Shown: positions 19,368 through 27,271 of the stretch, in pieces | Layout of the letters: each line of letters begins with the position of its first letter | Position numbering within the stretch: the stretch's first letter is position 1 | Source: Pseudomonadota bacterium | Lineage (GTDB): Bacteria; Myxococcota_A; Bradymonadia; Bradymonadales; GCA-2716585 | Assembly (NCBI GenBank): GCA_005804885.1 | Contig: SYOX01000404.1 | Location: 1 to 43,100, forward strand | DNA: 43,100 nt | Direction of reading: 5' to 3' | Notes under the pieces: generated by a model | What the model was told of the DNA's origin: nothing | The model's database searches: none | What the model saw: the letters and a program-made list of their open reading frames with translations, nothing else | Program-made: the position numbers and the translations under genes

Positions 19368-20193
19368 CGAAAAAGCGGACCCGCGCCAGCCGCCGCGACC
19401 CCGGATCAAGCTCGAAGAAGACAAGGCCCCGCTCCTGCTCGCCCGCCCGCCGCAGCGCGAAGCGGCACGCCACCGTCCACCCCGCCGGCGTCACCCGGTC
19501 CAGCTCCAGCCCCTCCACCTCGCCGAGCCACCGCGCCGCCTCCACGACCCGATCGACCGGATGCTCGATCCGGATCTCCCCCCCGCCAAACTGCTCCCCC
19601 AGCGCGACCACGTCGCCCCCCAATGTCGCCTCCAGAAAGCCCCGCACCCTCGCCCGGCGCCGCCCCGACATCCCCCGGATCATCCCCTGCATGTAGCCCA
19701 GCGACCCGCCGACGCCCTGGTTGCTCAACATCCTGGCCGTCAAGGAGATCATGGTCTTGAGCCCCCTCCACCCCCCCATCATCGTCTTGAGCGACAACAC
19801 CGGGAGCTGCCAGTGCGCCGCCAGCCTCACGATCGAGACCTCGCCGCCGACCCCCACCCGCAGCCGGTAGAGCAGCAGCGCCGGCACCGCCAGCTCAAAG
19901 CCCGAGGCCATCCGCGTGTGGATCGTCACGTCCCGGGCGACCTCACACCCCGCCACGACGTCAAGGTGCGGCTCGAAGCGGATCGCGTTCGGCGCGATGA
20001 AGGTGTCGTAGAAGCACTCCAGCTCGTCGCGACCGCCACGCCCCCCCTGCCCTCGCCGGTTCGGCGCCGCGCCGACAGGATCCTCGACCACGGCGTCCTC
20101 GGCGAAGAGCGCCAGCCACCCGGCCCGATCGTGGACCGCCACCCGATCCGGCGAGGCCAGCGCGCACGCCAGAAGCTCACTCTCTTGCCCCAT
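19357..20193 (-). CDS. SnoaL/ketosteroid-isomerase-fold protein
   Basis: 278 residues from ATG 20193 (GGGGGGAGCGG upstream). Residues 10-120 show the NTF2/ketosteroid-isomerase pattern: SPDRVAVHDRAGWLALFAEDAVVEDPVG, then DELECFYDTFIAPNAIRFEPHLDVV and VTIHTRMASGFELAVPALLLYRL. A helical stretch (MMGGWRGLKTMISLTARMLSNQG) and a second domain follow (residues 190-278, also NTF2-like: FLEATLGGDVVALGEQFGGGEIRIEHPV). The SnoaL-like annotation is by fold pattern. A catalytic Asp of the true isomerases cannot be assigned. The gene shares 11 bases of 3' end with the SRD5A-like gene, so the two converge. Lipid or steroid binding is suggested by fold and neighbour but unproven. Confidence 0.75.
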   Translation of the reverse strand: MGQESELLACALASPDRVAVHDRAGWLALFAEDAVVEDPVGAAPNRRGQGGRGGRDELECFYDTFIAPNAIRFEPHLDVVAGCEVARDVTIHTRMASGFELAVPALLLYRLRVGVGGEVSIVRLAAHWQLPVLSLKTMMGGWRGLKTMISLTARMLSNQGVGGSLGYMQGMIRGMSGRRRARVRGFLEATLGGDVVALGEQFGGGEIRIEHPVDRVVEAARWLGEVEGLELDRVTPAGWTVACRFALRRAGEQERGLVFFELDPGSRRLARVRFFVTR

Positions 20194-20425
20194 CCGCTCC
20201 CCCCCTCGCAAGCCCTCCAGAGACCCCTCGCGACGACGATCGATATCTGCCGCTCAACCCCTATACGCCCGTCTAATCCCTTGCGACAAGGGCGCGCCGT
20301 CTCACCGCCACCTTCAGCCCGACAACACCGGCCACGACGGGATCGGCCAACCTTAACATGCCCCCTTGAGCCTTGGCATCCTCCCTGCTTCAGTGGGCGT
20401 CGTGGCCGACGAAAGAGGCCACGAT

Positions 20426-20497
20426 CGAGATGTGGCTCAGCGGTAGAGCACTCGGCTGATAACCGGGGGATCGCCGGTTCGAATCCGGCCATCTCGA
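20426..20497 (+). tRNA. tRNA-Ile (anticodon GAT)
   Basis: Complete cloverleaf: acceptor CGAGATG/CATCTCG, D-arm GCTC-AGCGGTA-GAGC, anticodon arm CTCGG-CTGATAA-CCGGG with anticodon GAT, variable GGATC, T-arm GCCGG-TTCGAAT-CCGGC, discriminator A. The body differs markedly from the usual bacterial rRNA-operon tRNA-Ile, and it stands outside any rRNA operon. Confidence 0.93.
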
Positions 20498-20498
20498 C

Positions 20499-20571
20499 TG
20501 CGCAGTAGAGCAGCGGCAAACTCGTCGGCGCGACAAGCCGAAGACCGCGGGTTCGACTCCCGCCTGCGCAA
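20499..20571 (+). tRNA. tRNA with anticodon GAC (Val), atypical C33
   Basis: Begins one base after the tRNA-Ile. Acceptor TGCGCAG/CTGCGCA, D-stem GAG/CTC with G18-G19, anticodon stem TCGGC/GCCGA, loop GCGACAA (anticodon GAC), T-arm GCGGG-TTCGACT-CCCGC, discriminator A. Position 33, nearly always U, is C. Either an unusual functional tRNA or a tRNA-like relic. Confidence 0.82.
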
Positions 20572-20725
20572 CTCCAGTCCCCACCCCACTCCCTGCCTCG
20601 CAAGCCGTCGGAAAAGCAAGCCCGTCGTCATCCATCTCCCGAACCTGTTTCCCCTTGAGCAGGGGCTTGAAGGGGAGCATGATGGGCGGACGTAGAGCGA
20701 GATGGCCGGGGTGAGGGAGCTTCGG

Positions 20726-22018
20726 ATGACGATCAAAACGTGGCCTAAGATCCTGGCGGCGATCGCGCTTGCGGTCGCCATGTCCGCTTGCAGCACCACG
20801 TCGACATCGCTGCGTGCGCCCACCGAGCCCATGGCGTCGCCGCTTGGCCCTTCGTACATCCTCGTTCCGCTGCCCAGCGACGACCCGTCGCTCATCGGCC
20901 GCGTGCTCCCCGCGCCGCCCGAGCCGGGGCGGTCGCTCGACGAGCTGGCCCAGCCCAACCCATGCGCGGGCAAGCTCGCGCCCGCGCAGGAGAGCACGTC
21001 GGCCGCTGAGTTCGAGGGCGCAGAGGAGGTCTCGCTGGGCGCCCAGGCCGGGGCGACGCTCGGCCTCTATGGCTTCCGCGCCGACGCCGAGCGCGCCACG
21101 CACCTCGTCTACAAGCTCTCGACGGAGCGCCAGATCGTGCAGCGCGACACGGTGGAGTACCTCGAGTGCTGCAAGGCGGCGAGCTGCGGCTTCGGCTACG
21201 TGAGCGGCCTGGTCTACGGGAGCGGCGAGTACGCCTCGGCCGAGGAGACGCGCGGCTCGGCCGAAGTCGATGCCTGGTTCGCCAGCGGCGAAGGTTCGGT
21301 CAAGCTCAAGGTGCTCACGCGCCGCAAGGTGAAGGGCTGGGTGGCGGCGATCATCCGGGTGACGCAGGCGGGCGCGTCGCCGGCGGCCCTCGGCGTGCTC
21401 GGCGTCCCGTCGTCGGAGGTCGACCTCTCCTCAACCGCCGAAAAGTACAAGGAGATGTACGAGAAGCACCGCGTGGAGGTGTGCTCCGACAGGGTGAAGA
21501 CGGAGTGGTCGTTCTGCGACGTCCGAGGCCCGATCACGGAGGACGTGTTCATCGAGCGCTACACGGCCGAGACGGGCTCGGACGAGCTTGAGGGCCGGGG
21601 GCCGGGGACGCCCGGGCTGCTTTGGGTCGGGATCGGCTCGCTGCCTGCCGCAGGGGGGCTCTTCGCGACCGGATTGGCGCTGGGCATTGAGGGCGAGGAG
21701 AGCGGCGAGCTCGGGGTGGGGTTCCCCTTCATTCTCCTCGGAGCGGTCGGCGGGCTGCTGGGGACGAGCCTGGGTCTGGCTTTCGGCGGGGTTGAACTCG
21801 ACGACGTCCATCGCCACGGCCTGAGCGAGTCCGACGGCCGCTTCTACGCCGATCGATACAACCGCGCCCTCCTCCGGCGCATCGCCCGCGACGCCCAGCG
21901 CAGCAGCCGCTTCGTGGACCCGACCCGACCGTCCATCACGGTCGGCGTCGCGCCGAGCCAGGGCGGCCTGGGCCTGCACATCGGGTTCATCATCGACTGG
22001 GAGCTCGTCGGCCTGTGA
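20726..22018 (+). CDS. unknown lipoprotein with C-terminal membrane-like segments
   Basis: 430 residues. ATG 20726 is preferred over an in-frame ATG at 20702 because GGGAG lies just upstream and a compact signal sequence follows (WPKILAAIALAVAMSAC, lipobox MSAC). The mature N-terminus is Ser/Pro-rich. A central domain holds YLECCKAASCGFGYVSGLVYGSGEYASAEE and a conserved-looking VKLKVLTRRKVKGWVAAIIRV strand pair. Two Gly-rich hydrophobic stretches near residues 300-350 (LLWVGIGSLPAAGGLFATGLAL, FPFILLGAVGGLLGTSLGLAF) could be membrane-inserted. I do not recognise the family. It is the first of four same-strand genes; the next start codon overlaps its TGA. Confidence 0.8.
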   Translation: MTIKTWPKILAAIALAVAMSACSTTSTSLRAPTEPMASPLGPSYILVPLPSDDPSLIGRVLPAPPEPGRSLDELAQPNPCAGKLAPAQESTSAAEFEGAEEVSLGAQAGATLGLYGFRADAERATHLVYKLSTERQIVQRDTVEYLECCKAASCGFGYVSGLVYGSGEYASAEETRGSAEVDAWFASGEGSVKLKVLTRRKVKGWVAAIIRVTQAGASPAALGVLGVPSSEVDLSSTAEKYKEMYEKHRVEVCSDRVKTEWSFCDVRGPITEDVFIERYTAETGSDELEGRGPGTPGLLWVGIGSLPAAGGLFATGLALGIEGEESGELGVGFPFILLGAVGGLLGTSLGLAFGGVELDDVHRHGLSESDGRFYADRYNRALLRRIARDAQRSSRFVDPTRPSITVGVAPSQGGLGLHIGFIIDWELVGL

Positions 22019-22026
22019 GGGTCGCC

Positions 22027-22335
22027 ATGATGAACAGGCTCAACAGGGCCCAGACCCAGGCTCAAGGCCAGCGCCTCCTGGCGGTCGGGAGTGCAAGACA
22101 AAGCATCGTCGCTCTGACGATCACCCCGACCTACGGGGTGGAGTACGAGCGGCGGAAGGGAGCCTCGACGACGAGCGTGAACGGTCCCATCAAGACCTTC
22201 TCCAAGGAGAACTTCACGGTGAGCGTCTTCGGGATCTCGACGACCTTCGTCATCGACAAGCCGCCCTACACCGACGACGCCCACACACGCATGAAGATCG
22301 ACGGGGTCGTCCTGACGCGCGTCGATGCTCAATGA
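22027..22335 (+). CDS. small unknown protein
   Basis: About 102 residues. A GTG at 22015 overlaps the stop of the previous gene, but ATG 22027 follows GAGGG at a proper distance and is used here. Strand-forming segments are visible (IVALTITPTYGVEY, FTVSVFGISTTFVID, MKIDGVVLTRV) with a lysine-rich middle, suggesting a small beta-rich domain. No Cys, no signal peptide, no recognised family. A short hairpin (CCTCGC near 22338 with GCGAGG near 22352) follows the stop. Confidence 0.6.
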   Translation: MMNRLNRAQTQAQGQRLLAVGSARQSIVALTITPTYGVEYERRKGASTTSVNGPIKTFSKENFTVSVFGISTTFVIDKPPYTDDAHTRMKIDGVVLTRVDAQ

Positions 22336-22401
22336 ACCTCGCCTCTCGCCAGCGAGGCGGTTCAGGCGTCTTCCCGGCGAGGAAACCAAAGGAGACTCAA
22401 G

Positions 22402-23226
22402 ATGCGATCAAGCGTAATTTCCATTGCATTGGTGCTCGCCTTTTGTGCCATCCCCTCCATCGCTCTGGGACAGGGCGCGTCCAGGCTGCACCATGTGAAG
22501 GTGGAGAGCCCCGATAAGACCTTCTTTCCCGGCGACTCCGGCCAGCTGGTCCTTGGGCTGGAGATCGACTTCGGGAAACTGATGGTCCATGGCTTCGACC
22601 CGGCGGCCTCGACCGTGGTGAGCCTCGTGGACGACAAGGGCCGCGATCTGCTCGCCGTCAGCAAGGCCCGGGTCGATGCGGTGCGCGCTCAATGGAGCGG
22701 CAGCCAGATGACACCGGCAGACTTCGACCCGTACTCCTTCAGCATATCGGAGCAAGGACCCGTGCTGCGCGTGAGCGTGACCGTTCACGCGGTGCCTGAG
22801 CCCGGCGCCCAGTCGCTGACGCTGGTGGGAAAGATCGCTGTGAGGGTGCCGGGCAAAGACCGCGTCACGCTCAAGCTCCCCAACACCACGCTCGGCCTGG
22901 CTCAGCCCGTGGAGGTGGACGGACACAAGGTCGAGCAGACGGAGTATGGCTACGAATCCGAGGCCTCGACGATACGGTTCAAGAGCGATCTCATCCTGGA
23001 GCGGCTCATCCTCGTGGTCGGAGACAAGAAGTTCGAAGGAAAGCCAGCCGGGTCGAGTTGGAGTGGCCAGCTCTTCTCGCTGGAGGTCGGTAAGATCAAT
23101 GAGCCTGTGGAGCTGGTCCTCGTCGGAAGACCGCCGATCGTCAAACACATCGACATCCGAACGACCTTCGGGTTCGCGCCCAGCCCCCCGCTGTCCACCA
23201 AACCCAACCCCAAGGCCAAGGACTGA
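22402..23226 (+). CDS. exported protein of unknown function
   Basis: 274 residues from ATG 22402 with AAAGGAG upstream. A clear Sec signal peptide (SVISIALVLAFCAIPSIALG, likely cut near residue 23-25) leads into a beta-rich mature protein: LHHVKVESPDKTFFPGDSGQLVLGLEI, VVSLVDDKGRDLLAVSKARV, VLRVSVTVHAVPEPGAQSLTLVG and LILVVGDKKFEGKPAGSSWSG. The pattern is of one or two immunoglobulin-like beta domains in the periplasm. The C-terminus is Pro/Lys-rich. No catalytic motif is seen and no family is recognised. The next gene follows after 43 bases, so co-transcription is likely. Confidence 0.8.
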   Translation: MRSSVISIALVLAFCAIPSIALGQGASRLHHVKVESPDKTFFPGDSGQLVLGLEIDFGKLMVHGFDPAASTVVSLVDDKGRDLLAVSKARVDAVRAQWSGSQMTPADFDPYSFSISEQGPVLRVSVTVHAVPEPGAQSLTLVGKIAVRVPGKDRVTLKLPNTTLGLAQPVEVDGHKVEQTEYGYESEASTIRFKSDLILERLILVVGDKKFEGKPAGSSWSGQLFSLEVGKINEPVELVLVGRPPIVKHIDIRTTFGFAPSPPLSTKPNPKAKD

Positions 23227-23269
23227 GAGCCCTTGTGTCCAATCACCCGCAACATGGAGAACACCCAGG

Positions 23270-23743
23270 ATGAGCACCGAGCACGAATCTGAGCACCTGA
23301 TGGCCGCAGTCGAAGATGCAGGCGTGACCTTCAAGCGCGTGGACACAAGCTCCACGTCGTCCTTCAACATCAACGGCATCCCCCTTCACAGCAGCGTCAC
23401 CTTCGGGGCGCGCTACCATTGGGCGCTGCCCGAGCCCACCGTCTTGAAGGTCGTCCTTGGCAAGGAGGGCCTGGGCAAGCAGATCGTCAAGATCTTCAAG
23501 AAGGAGCTTCAGATCGACGACCCGACCTTCGACGCGGCGGTCTACATCGACACGGAGGACAAGGAGGCGACGGCGGCGTTTCTGGGCAATGAAATGCTGC
23601 GCACCGCCATCTTTGACATCGTCGTCCAAGGGGGCCGCGTCAGCATCGAAGGCGGGGAGGTGATCTGCGAGTTGGCCGAGGACGAGCCGATCTTCATGGG
23701 CGACATGGCCCGCGTGGTGATGGCGGTCCTCAACCACGGTTAG
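23270..23743 (+). CDS. unknown soluble protein, last of a four-gene run
   Basis: 157 residues from ATG 23270. No signal peptide or membrane helix. Mixed alpha/beta pattern: a variable N-terminus with a Ser/Thr stretch (VDTSSTSSFNINGIP), strand LKVVLGKEGLGKQIVKIFKKELQIDDP, then DAAVYIDTEDKEATAAFLGN, MLRTAIFDIVVQGGRVSIEGG and a C-terminal helix MARVVMAVLNHG. I do not recognise a family. Being downstream of one lipoprotein and one exported protein, it may be the cytosolic member of an envelope-associated set, but nothing in the sequence demonstrates this. Confidence 0.72.
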   Translation: MSTEHESEHLMAAVEDAGVTFKRVDTSSTSSFNINGIPLHSSVTFGARYHWALPEPTVLKVVLGKEGLGKQIVKIFKKELQIDDPTFDAAVYIDTEDKEATAAFLGNEMLRTAIFDIVVQGGRVSIEGGEVICELAEDEPIFMGDMARVVMAVLNHG

Positions 23744-23780
23744 ACTCTCCCCTCTCATCCCGGCGCTGTTGGCGGACACA

Positions 23781-23843
23781 CCAGGCCCCGCGCGCCTGGC
23801 GCCGCTGGCCTGCGCCGCGCTGCCGCTCAGGCAAGCGGCGCGG
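23781..23843. terminator. hairpins between convergent genes
   Basis: CCAGG (23781) pairs with CCTGG (23795), and GCCGCGC-TG-CCGCT (23814-23827) pairs, with a bulge, with AAGCGGCGCGG (23833-23843). They lie between the stops of converging genes, fitting a bidirectional terminator, but there is no clear T-run. Confidence 0.35.
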
Positions 23844-23916
23844 TGATCGCGGTGATCATGGCTGTCAGGCTTCCTTTCCATGAAGCGAGGCGCTTCGATC
23901 TGTCGAAATGAGGATC

Positions 23917-25167
23917 TTAGCGCCGCTCGATCAGGACGTTGACGGGAGCGTTGGCCTCGTCCTCCAGCGTATCGAGGGCAGCCTCGTCGCCTTGGAGGAT
24001 CGCGCGCATCAGCGCCACCACGAGCCCGCCGGTGAGGTCGCGGAAGCCGGGCCGCTCCAGTCCGGGGCAGACGTCGCAGACCAGGAAGCAGCCCTGGGGG
24101 GCGTCGTCGAGCAGGTCGTTGTGGCCGTGGTCCGTCGCGGTGACGTGCCAGCTCGGCGCGGCGCTGGCCGCGAAGAACTGGGCGTGGTTGTCGCCGATGG
24201 GCGCGCAGGCCGGTGAGAAGGGGCCGCCGGCGACCTCGCCGAGCCCCGTGCCGACGATCAGGGAGGGTCCGGTGAAGGCGAAGGCGCCGGTGATGAGGCG
24301 GCCGCCGCCGAGCTCGCCGTCGACGGGGTCGAGCCCGGCCACGGCCAGGGCGGCGGCGGGGTCGGCCTCCAGAAGCCCCCAGGCCACCTTGCCGCCGCGC
24401 GAGTGGCCGACCAGCCCAAGGCGCTCCGGGTCGAGATCAAGGGCCAGCGCCTCGGCGAGGTGGGTCTGGATCCAGGCGAGGTTGGCCGAGGCGGTGGCCA
24501 CCTCCTGCTGCCAGGTGGGCTTGCCGATGGGGATGCTGTCGGCGGGGTACATCTGGGGGGCGACCACGACGAAGCCGTGGCTGGCGATGCGCTCGGCGAG
24601 CTGGCGGTAGAAGCGGTTGGCCATCAGGAAGCCGTGCTGGAAGACCACGACGGCATATCGGCCCGCAGGATCGGTGGGGGCGTGGATCTCCATGGCCACC
24701 GGGGCGCCATCGAGGCCGGCCGGGATCTGGTGCAGCTGCACCTGAAGGGCGCCTGGCGCGTAGGGCGATCCCTGGCCGACGTAGATCATGGGGCCTTGTT
24801 CAGGTTCGGGTTCGGGCGAAGGCTCTGGATCGGGGTTGGGCTCGGGATTCGGCTCAGGGTTGGGCTCGGGTTGACCTTCGGGGTTGGGCTCGGGGTTGGG
24901 TTCAGGGTTGGGCTCGGGGTTGGGTTCGGGGTTGGGTTCGGCGTCGGGGGGCAGGGGTTCGGGATCGGCGTCGGCGCCGAGGTCATCCATCAAGGCAACG
25001 TCGCCCTCATCGGGATCGGGGCTGCCTGCGTCGGGGGTGGTCGGTGCGGTTGTGGTCGAGGCGGGATCGGCGGCGCAGCTGACGAGGAGGGTCGCTGCGA
25101 GGAGCCAGATCCATGACCTGGAAGAGAGAGGGGTGAGGTATGGGGGTCGGGCGAGGGCGTGGGGCAA
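23917..25167 (-). CDS. lipoprotein alpha/beta hydrolase, chlorophyllase/PETase-like, with NPEP-repeat linker
   Basis: 416 residues. The best start is TTG 25167 (GGAG 7 bases upstream), which gives a short signal peptide ending in the perfect lipobox LVSC. Residues 35-125 are an acidic/Pro linker with about ten NPEP-type repeats. The hydrolase domain follows: YAVVVFQHGFLMANRFYRQLAERIASHGFVVVAPQMYP (oxyanion HGF), nucleophile elbow GHSRGG (Ser) after LDPERLGLV, Asp in LDPVDG or nearby, and a His in TDHGHNDLLDD. A Cys pair (CFLVCDVC) lies near the C-terminus. This domain organisation is that of chlorophyllase/dienelactone-hydrolase-like esterases acting on bulky esters. It lies 107 bases downstream of the MNIO-partner gene, in the same direction. 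Confidence 0.88.
   Translation of the reverse strand: MPHALARPPYLTPLSSRSWIWLLAATLLVSCAADPASTTTAPTTPDAGSPDPDEGDVALMDDLGADADPEPLPPDAEPNPEPNPEPNPEPNPEPNPEGQPEPNPEPNPEPNPDPEPSPEPEPEQGPMIYVGQGSPYAPGALQVQLHQIPAGLDGAPVAMEIHAPTDPAGRYAVVVFQHGFLMANRFYRQLAERIASHGFVVVAPQMYPADSIPIGKPTWQQEVATASANLAWIQTHLAEALALDLDPERLGLVGHSRGGKVAWGLLEADPAAALAVAGLDPVDGELGGGRLITGAFAFTGPSLIVGTGLGEVAGGPFSPACAPIGDNHAQFFAASAAPSWHVTATDHGHNDLLDDAPQGCFLVCDVCPGLERPGFRDLTGGLVVALMRAILQGDEAALDTLEDEANAPVNVLIERR
24824..24945 (-). repeat. 12-bp tandem-like repeats coding the NPEP linker
   Basis: Multiple copies of GGGTTGGGCTCG and near-variants (plus-strand sense) encode Asn-Pro-Glu-Pro units in the hydrolase lipoprotein. Slippage here would change linker length without a frameshift, because the unit is four codons. 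Confidence 0.85.
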
Positions 25168-25273
25168 GGGGATCTCCGGGTTGTGGGTGTGGGGGGGGGT
25201 GGAGGGGGGTGGGTGGCGGTGATGTCCTGGTGCGAAGCTCAGGGAGGGTTGAGGAAGACGGGCGCGGCCACGA

Positions 25274-26206
25274 TCAGCGGCGCGCTCCCGTGGATGTTGA
25301 GAGCACCTCGGCCTCGACGAGCTGGGCGACGTAATCCTCGGCGTGCTGGGCCGCGTCAAGAGGCTCCAGCGCCCGCCGCAGCGCGGCCAGGTCAGCCCCC
25401 GCCTCGCAGGTCTGGATGATGGCGCCAAAGGCCGCGGAGATCTCGCTCACGTCGACCTTGCCCCCCGCGCGGGGCTCCAGAAGCCAGACGTCGGCCTGCT
25501 CGGACAAGGGCGGCAGGGGCTCCGGCCTGGGGGCGTCGTCGCACAGCGCCAGCCCCGGCACCTGCTCAAGCCGAAAGAGGTACTGCTCCACGTGCTGGAC
25601 GAGCGCCATGGTGCCCTGCGGCAGCGCCACCACCACCACCCCAGGCATGGAGGTCCACATCCCCGGCCCCGACCGCCGCGCGGCGTGGTCCAGACCCCGG
25701 CGAGCGTCCCGAAAGAGCCGCCGGCTCCTCGCCATTGCAGACTCCAGCGCCAGGGCCGCCCGGAAGTGCGGCGATCCCGGGCCCACGTCCTCCAGATGGC
25801 TGGCAAAGGCCAGCGCCATGTACCCGCGGAAGTGAACCGCCTCGTGAAACCTGGGCGATGAGAAGAACCCATCCAGGAGCGCCAGCTTGCGCCTCTCGGC
25901 CAGGGTCAGCGTGCACGAGGTCTTGAACTCCTCATACAGGATCTTGAGCGCGCGGGCGCGCCTCAGCCGATCCGCGTTCCACAAGCGCCGATCCTGGCCC
26001 AGGAGCTGCGCCACCAGCTCCGGCGCCAGATCCAGGCCCTTTAGCGCCTCCCCCGCGCTGTCGTAGACCGCGTCGACAAAGGCCGGATCGAACAACATCC
26101 GCACGACAGTGCGCTGCATGGCCACGAAGCCATCGCGCGGCGGCTGCGGATCAAAGGACCCCCGATCCACGAACAGGGCCTCGCCCAGGCCGCCCTGACC
26201 GCTCAC
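25274..26206 (-). CDS. partner protein of the MNIO enzyme
   Basis: 310 residues starting at GTG 26206, whose bases overlap the TGA of the MNIO gene (GTGA), so the two are translationally coupled. The N-terminal half is alpha-helical: MLFDPAFVDAVYDSAGEALKGLDL, then LVAQLLGQDRRLWNADRLRRARALKILYEEFK and LLDGFFSSPRFHEAVHFRGYMALAFASHLEDVG. The C-terminal half is mixed (MPGVVVVALPQGTMALVQHVEQYLFRLEQVP, VWLLEPRAGGKVDVSEISAAFGAIIQTCEAG). Known MNIO enzymes (MbnB, TglH and similar) work with a dedicated partner that binds the peptide substrate. This protein's position and coupling make it the candidate, though I cannot show homology to MbnC, TglI or DUF2063. Soluble, no signal peptide. Confidence 0.85.
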   Translation of the reverse strand: MSGQGGLGEALFVDRGSFDPQPPRDGFVAMQRTVVRMLFDPAFVDAVYDSAGEALKGLDLAPELVAQLLGQDRRLWNADRLRRARALKILYEEFKTSCTLTLAERRKLALLDGFFSSPRFHEAVHFRGYMALAFASHLEDVGPGSPHFRAALALESAMARSRRLFRDARRGLDHAARRSGPGMWTSMPGVVVVALPQGTMALVQHVEQYLFRLEQVPGLALCDDAPRPEPLPPLSEQADVWLLEPRAGGKVDVSEISAAFGAIIQTCEAGADLAALRRALEPLDAAQHAEDYVAQLVEAEVLSTSTGARR

Positions 26207-27087
26207 GATCGGCCCGCAGGTGGAGGCGGAAAGAGCACGTTGAGCTGCTCGAAGGTGTCCACCACGGCGCTCGCCTCGTTGTGCTCGCACTCGTACATCA
26301 AGGCCTTCAACCGAGAGGCCCGCGGCACGACGTGGGCCGTGATGGCCCCCGTGCTCGGGTGCAGCTGCGCCCGATGATCATCCTCGATGTACCCATACCC
26401 GTCCGGCGTCACCGCCTCGCCGCCGCCCGCGACGTGCATCTCCACGATCCGATCCAGCGGAAAGCCGTCGAGGCCCGTCAGCGGGTCAAGGCCCTGCCCA
26501 TGCTGGAAGATGGCCAGGTGCGCCGCGTCCAGCAAGAAGCCGCACCCGGCCTCCTCCGTCACCAGCGCGAAGTAGTCCAAGATATGAAGATCACCCAGGA
26601 AATAGAGCGAGGGCGGGTTCTCGGGCAACACCGGCAGCCCCGTGTGCTCCTGAAGCCTCGCGATGCTCTCCGCCGTGCGCAGCGCCGAGTCCCGGGTCAA
26701 CACCGGCGGCAAGAGCAGGCCGTGGCCGCGATCCCGCGGCCCGAAGTGCCAGATGCCACAGTCGCCGCAGAGCCACGGCGAACGCAGCCGCCGCGCAAAC
26801 CCCGCCGTGGCCTCCATCCACTCCAGGTCCACGTCCTCCAGCTCTTCGAAGTTCACGTCCAGGAAGTGGTAGGTGACGGCCCCGCCCTGCGCCGCCCAGT
26901 TGAGGATCACCGAGTCCACCCCCCGATCCGTGTCCGACCCGAACTCCACAACGTGGATCAGGCCCGGGTGCTCGGCCGCAAACGCGCTCGGGTCGATGCT
27001 CGGCCGCACGCCATACTCGCCCGAGATCCCCACACCCAGATAAGGCAGGCCGTCCAGGATGGCCTCTATGTCGCGGTTCCAACCCAT
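26203..27087 (-). CDS. MNIO (DUF692) multinuclear non-haem iron oxygenase
   Basis: 294 residues from ATG 27087; no strong ribosome site is seen, and an in-frame extension upstream (from about 27273, with a CVTPDC motif) cannot be excluded. The TIM-barrel family is recognised by LPYLGVGISGEYG, YHFLDVN (H74), PENPPSLYFLGDLHILDYFAL (E156), CGFLLDAAHL (D187, H190), DRIVEMHVAGG (E216, H218), DDHRAQLHPSTGAI and YECEHNEAS. These are the His/Asp/Glu positions that hold two or three iron ions in MbnB- and TglH-type enzymes, which oxidise Cys or other residues in precursor peptides. The coupled downstream gene is the likely partner. No Cys-rich precursor peptide is visible nearby, so the substrate may be encoded elsewhere or be a conventional protein. 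Confidence 0.9.
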   Translation of the reverse strand: MGWNRDIEAILDGLPYLGVGISGEYGVRPSIDPSAFAAEHPGLIHVVEFGSDTDRGVDSVILNWAAQGGAVTYHFLDVNFEELEDVDLEWMEATAGFARRLRSPWLCGDCGIWHFGPRDRGHGLLLPPVLTRDSALRTAESIARLQEHTGLPVLPENPPSLYFLGDLHILDYFALVTEEAGCGFLLDAAHLAIFQHGQGLDPLTGLDGFPLDRIVEMHVAGGGEAVTPDGYGYIEDDHRAQLHPSTGAITAHVVPRASRLKALMYECEHNEASAVVDTFEQLNVLFPPPPAGRS

Positions 27088-27271
27088 CAGGCGAAGATAC
27101 AACAGGCGGCAGTCGGGTGTCACGCAGACACGGGGCGATCGACCCGCTCGCTGGACAACATCCCCTGGCGAAAGCGCCTTCAAGTGGTAGACTCCCCCCA
27201 ATGCAAGCTCTCCAGGCGCGCGCTCCAGGCCCCGCGCCACTCCAGGAGAGACAGACGACGACGGGAGCGCC

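Noticed and set aside
20390..20603. Minus-strand frames reading GFEPAIPRLS and RIRTGDPPVISRVLYR
   Set aside because: These are well-known spurious translations of the antisense strand of tRNA genes.
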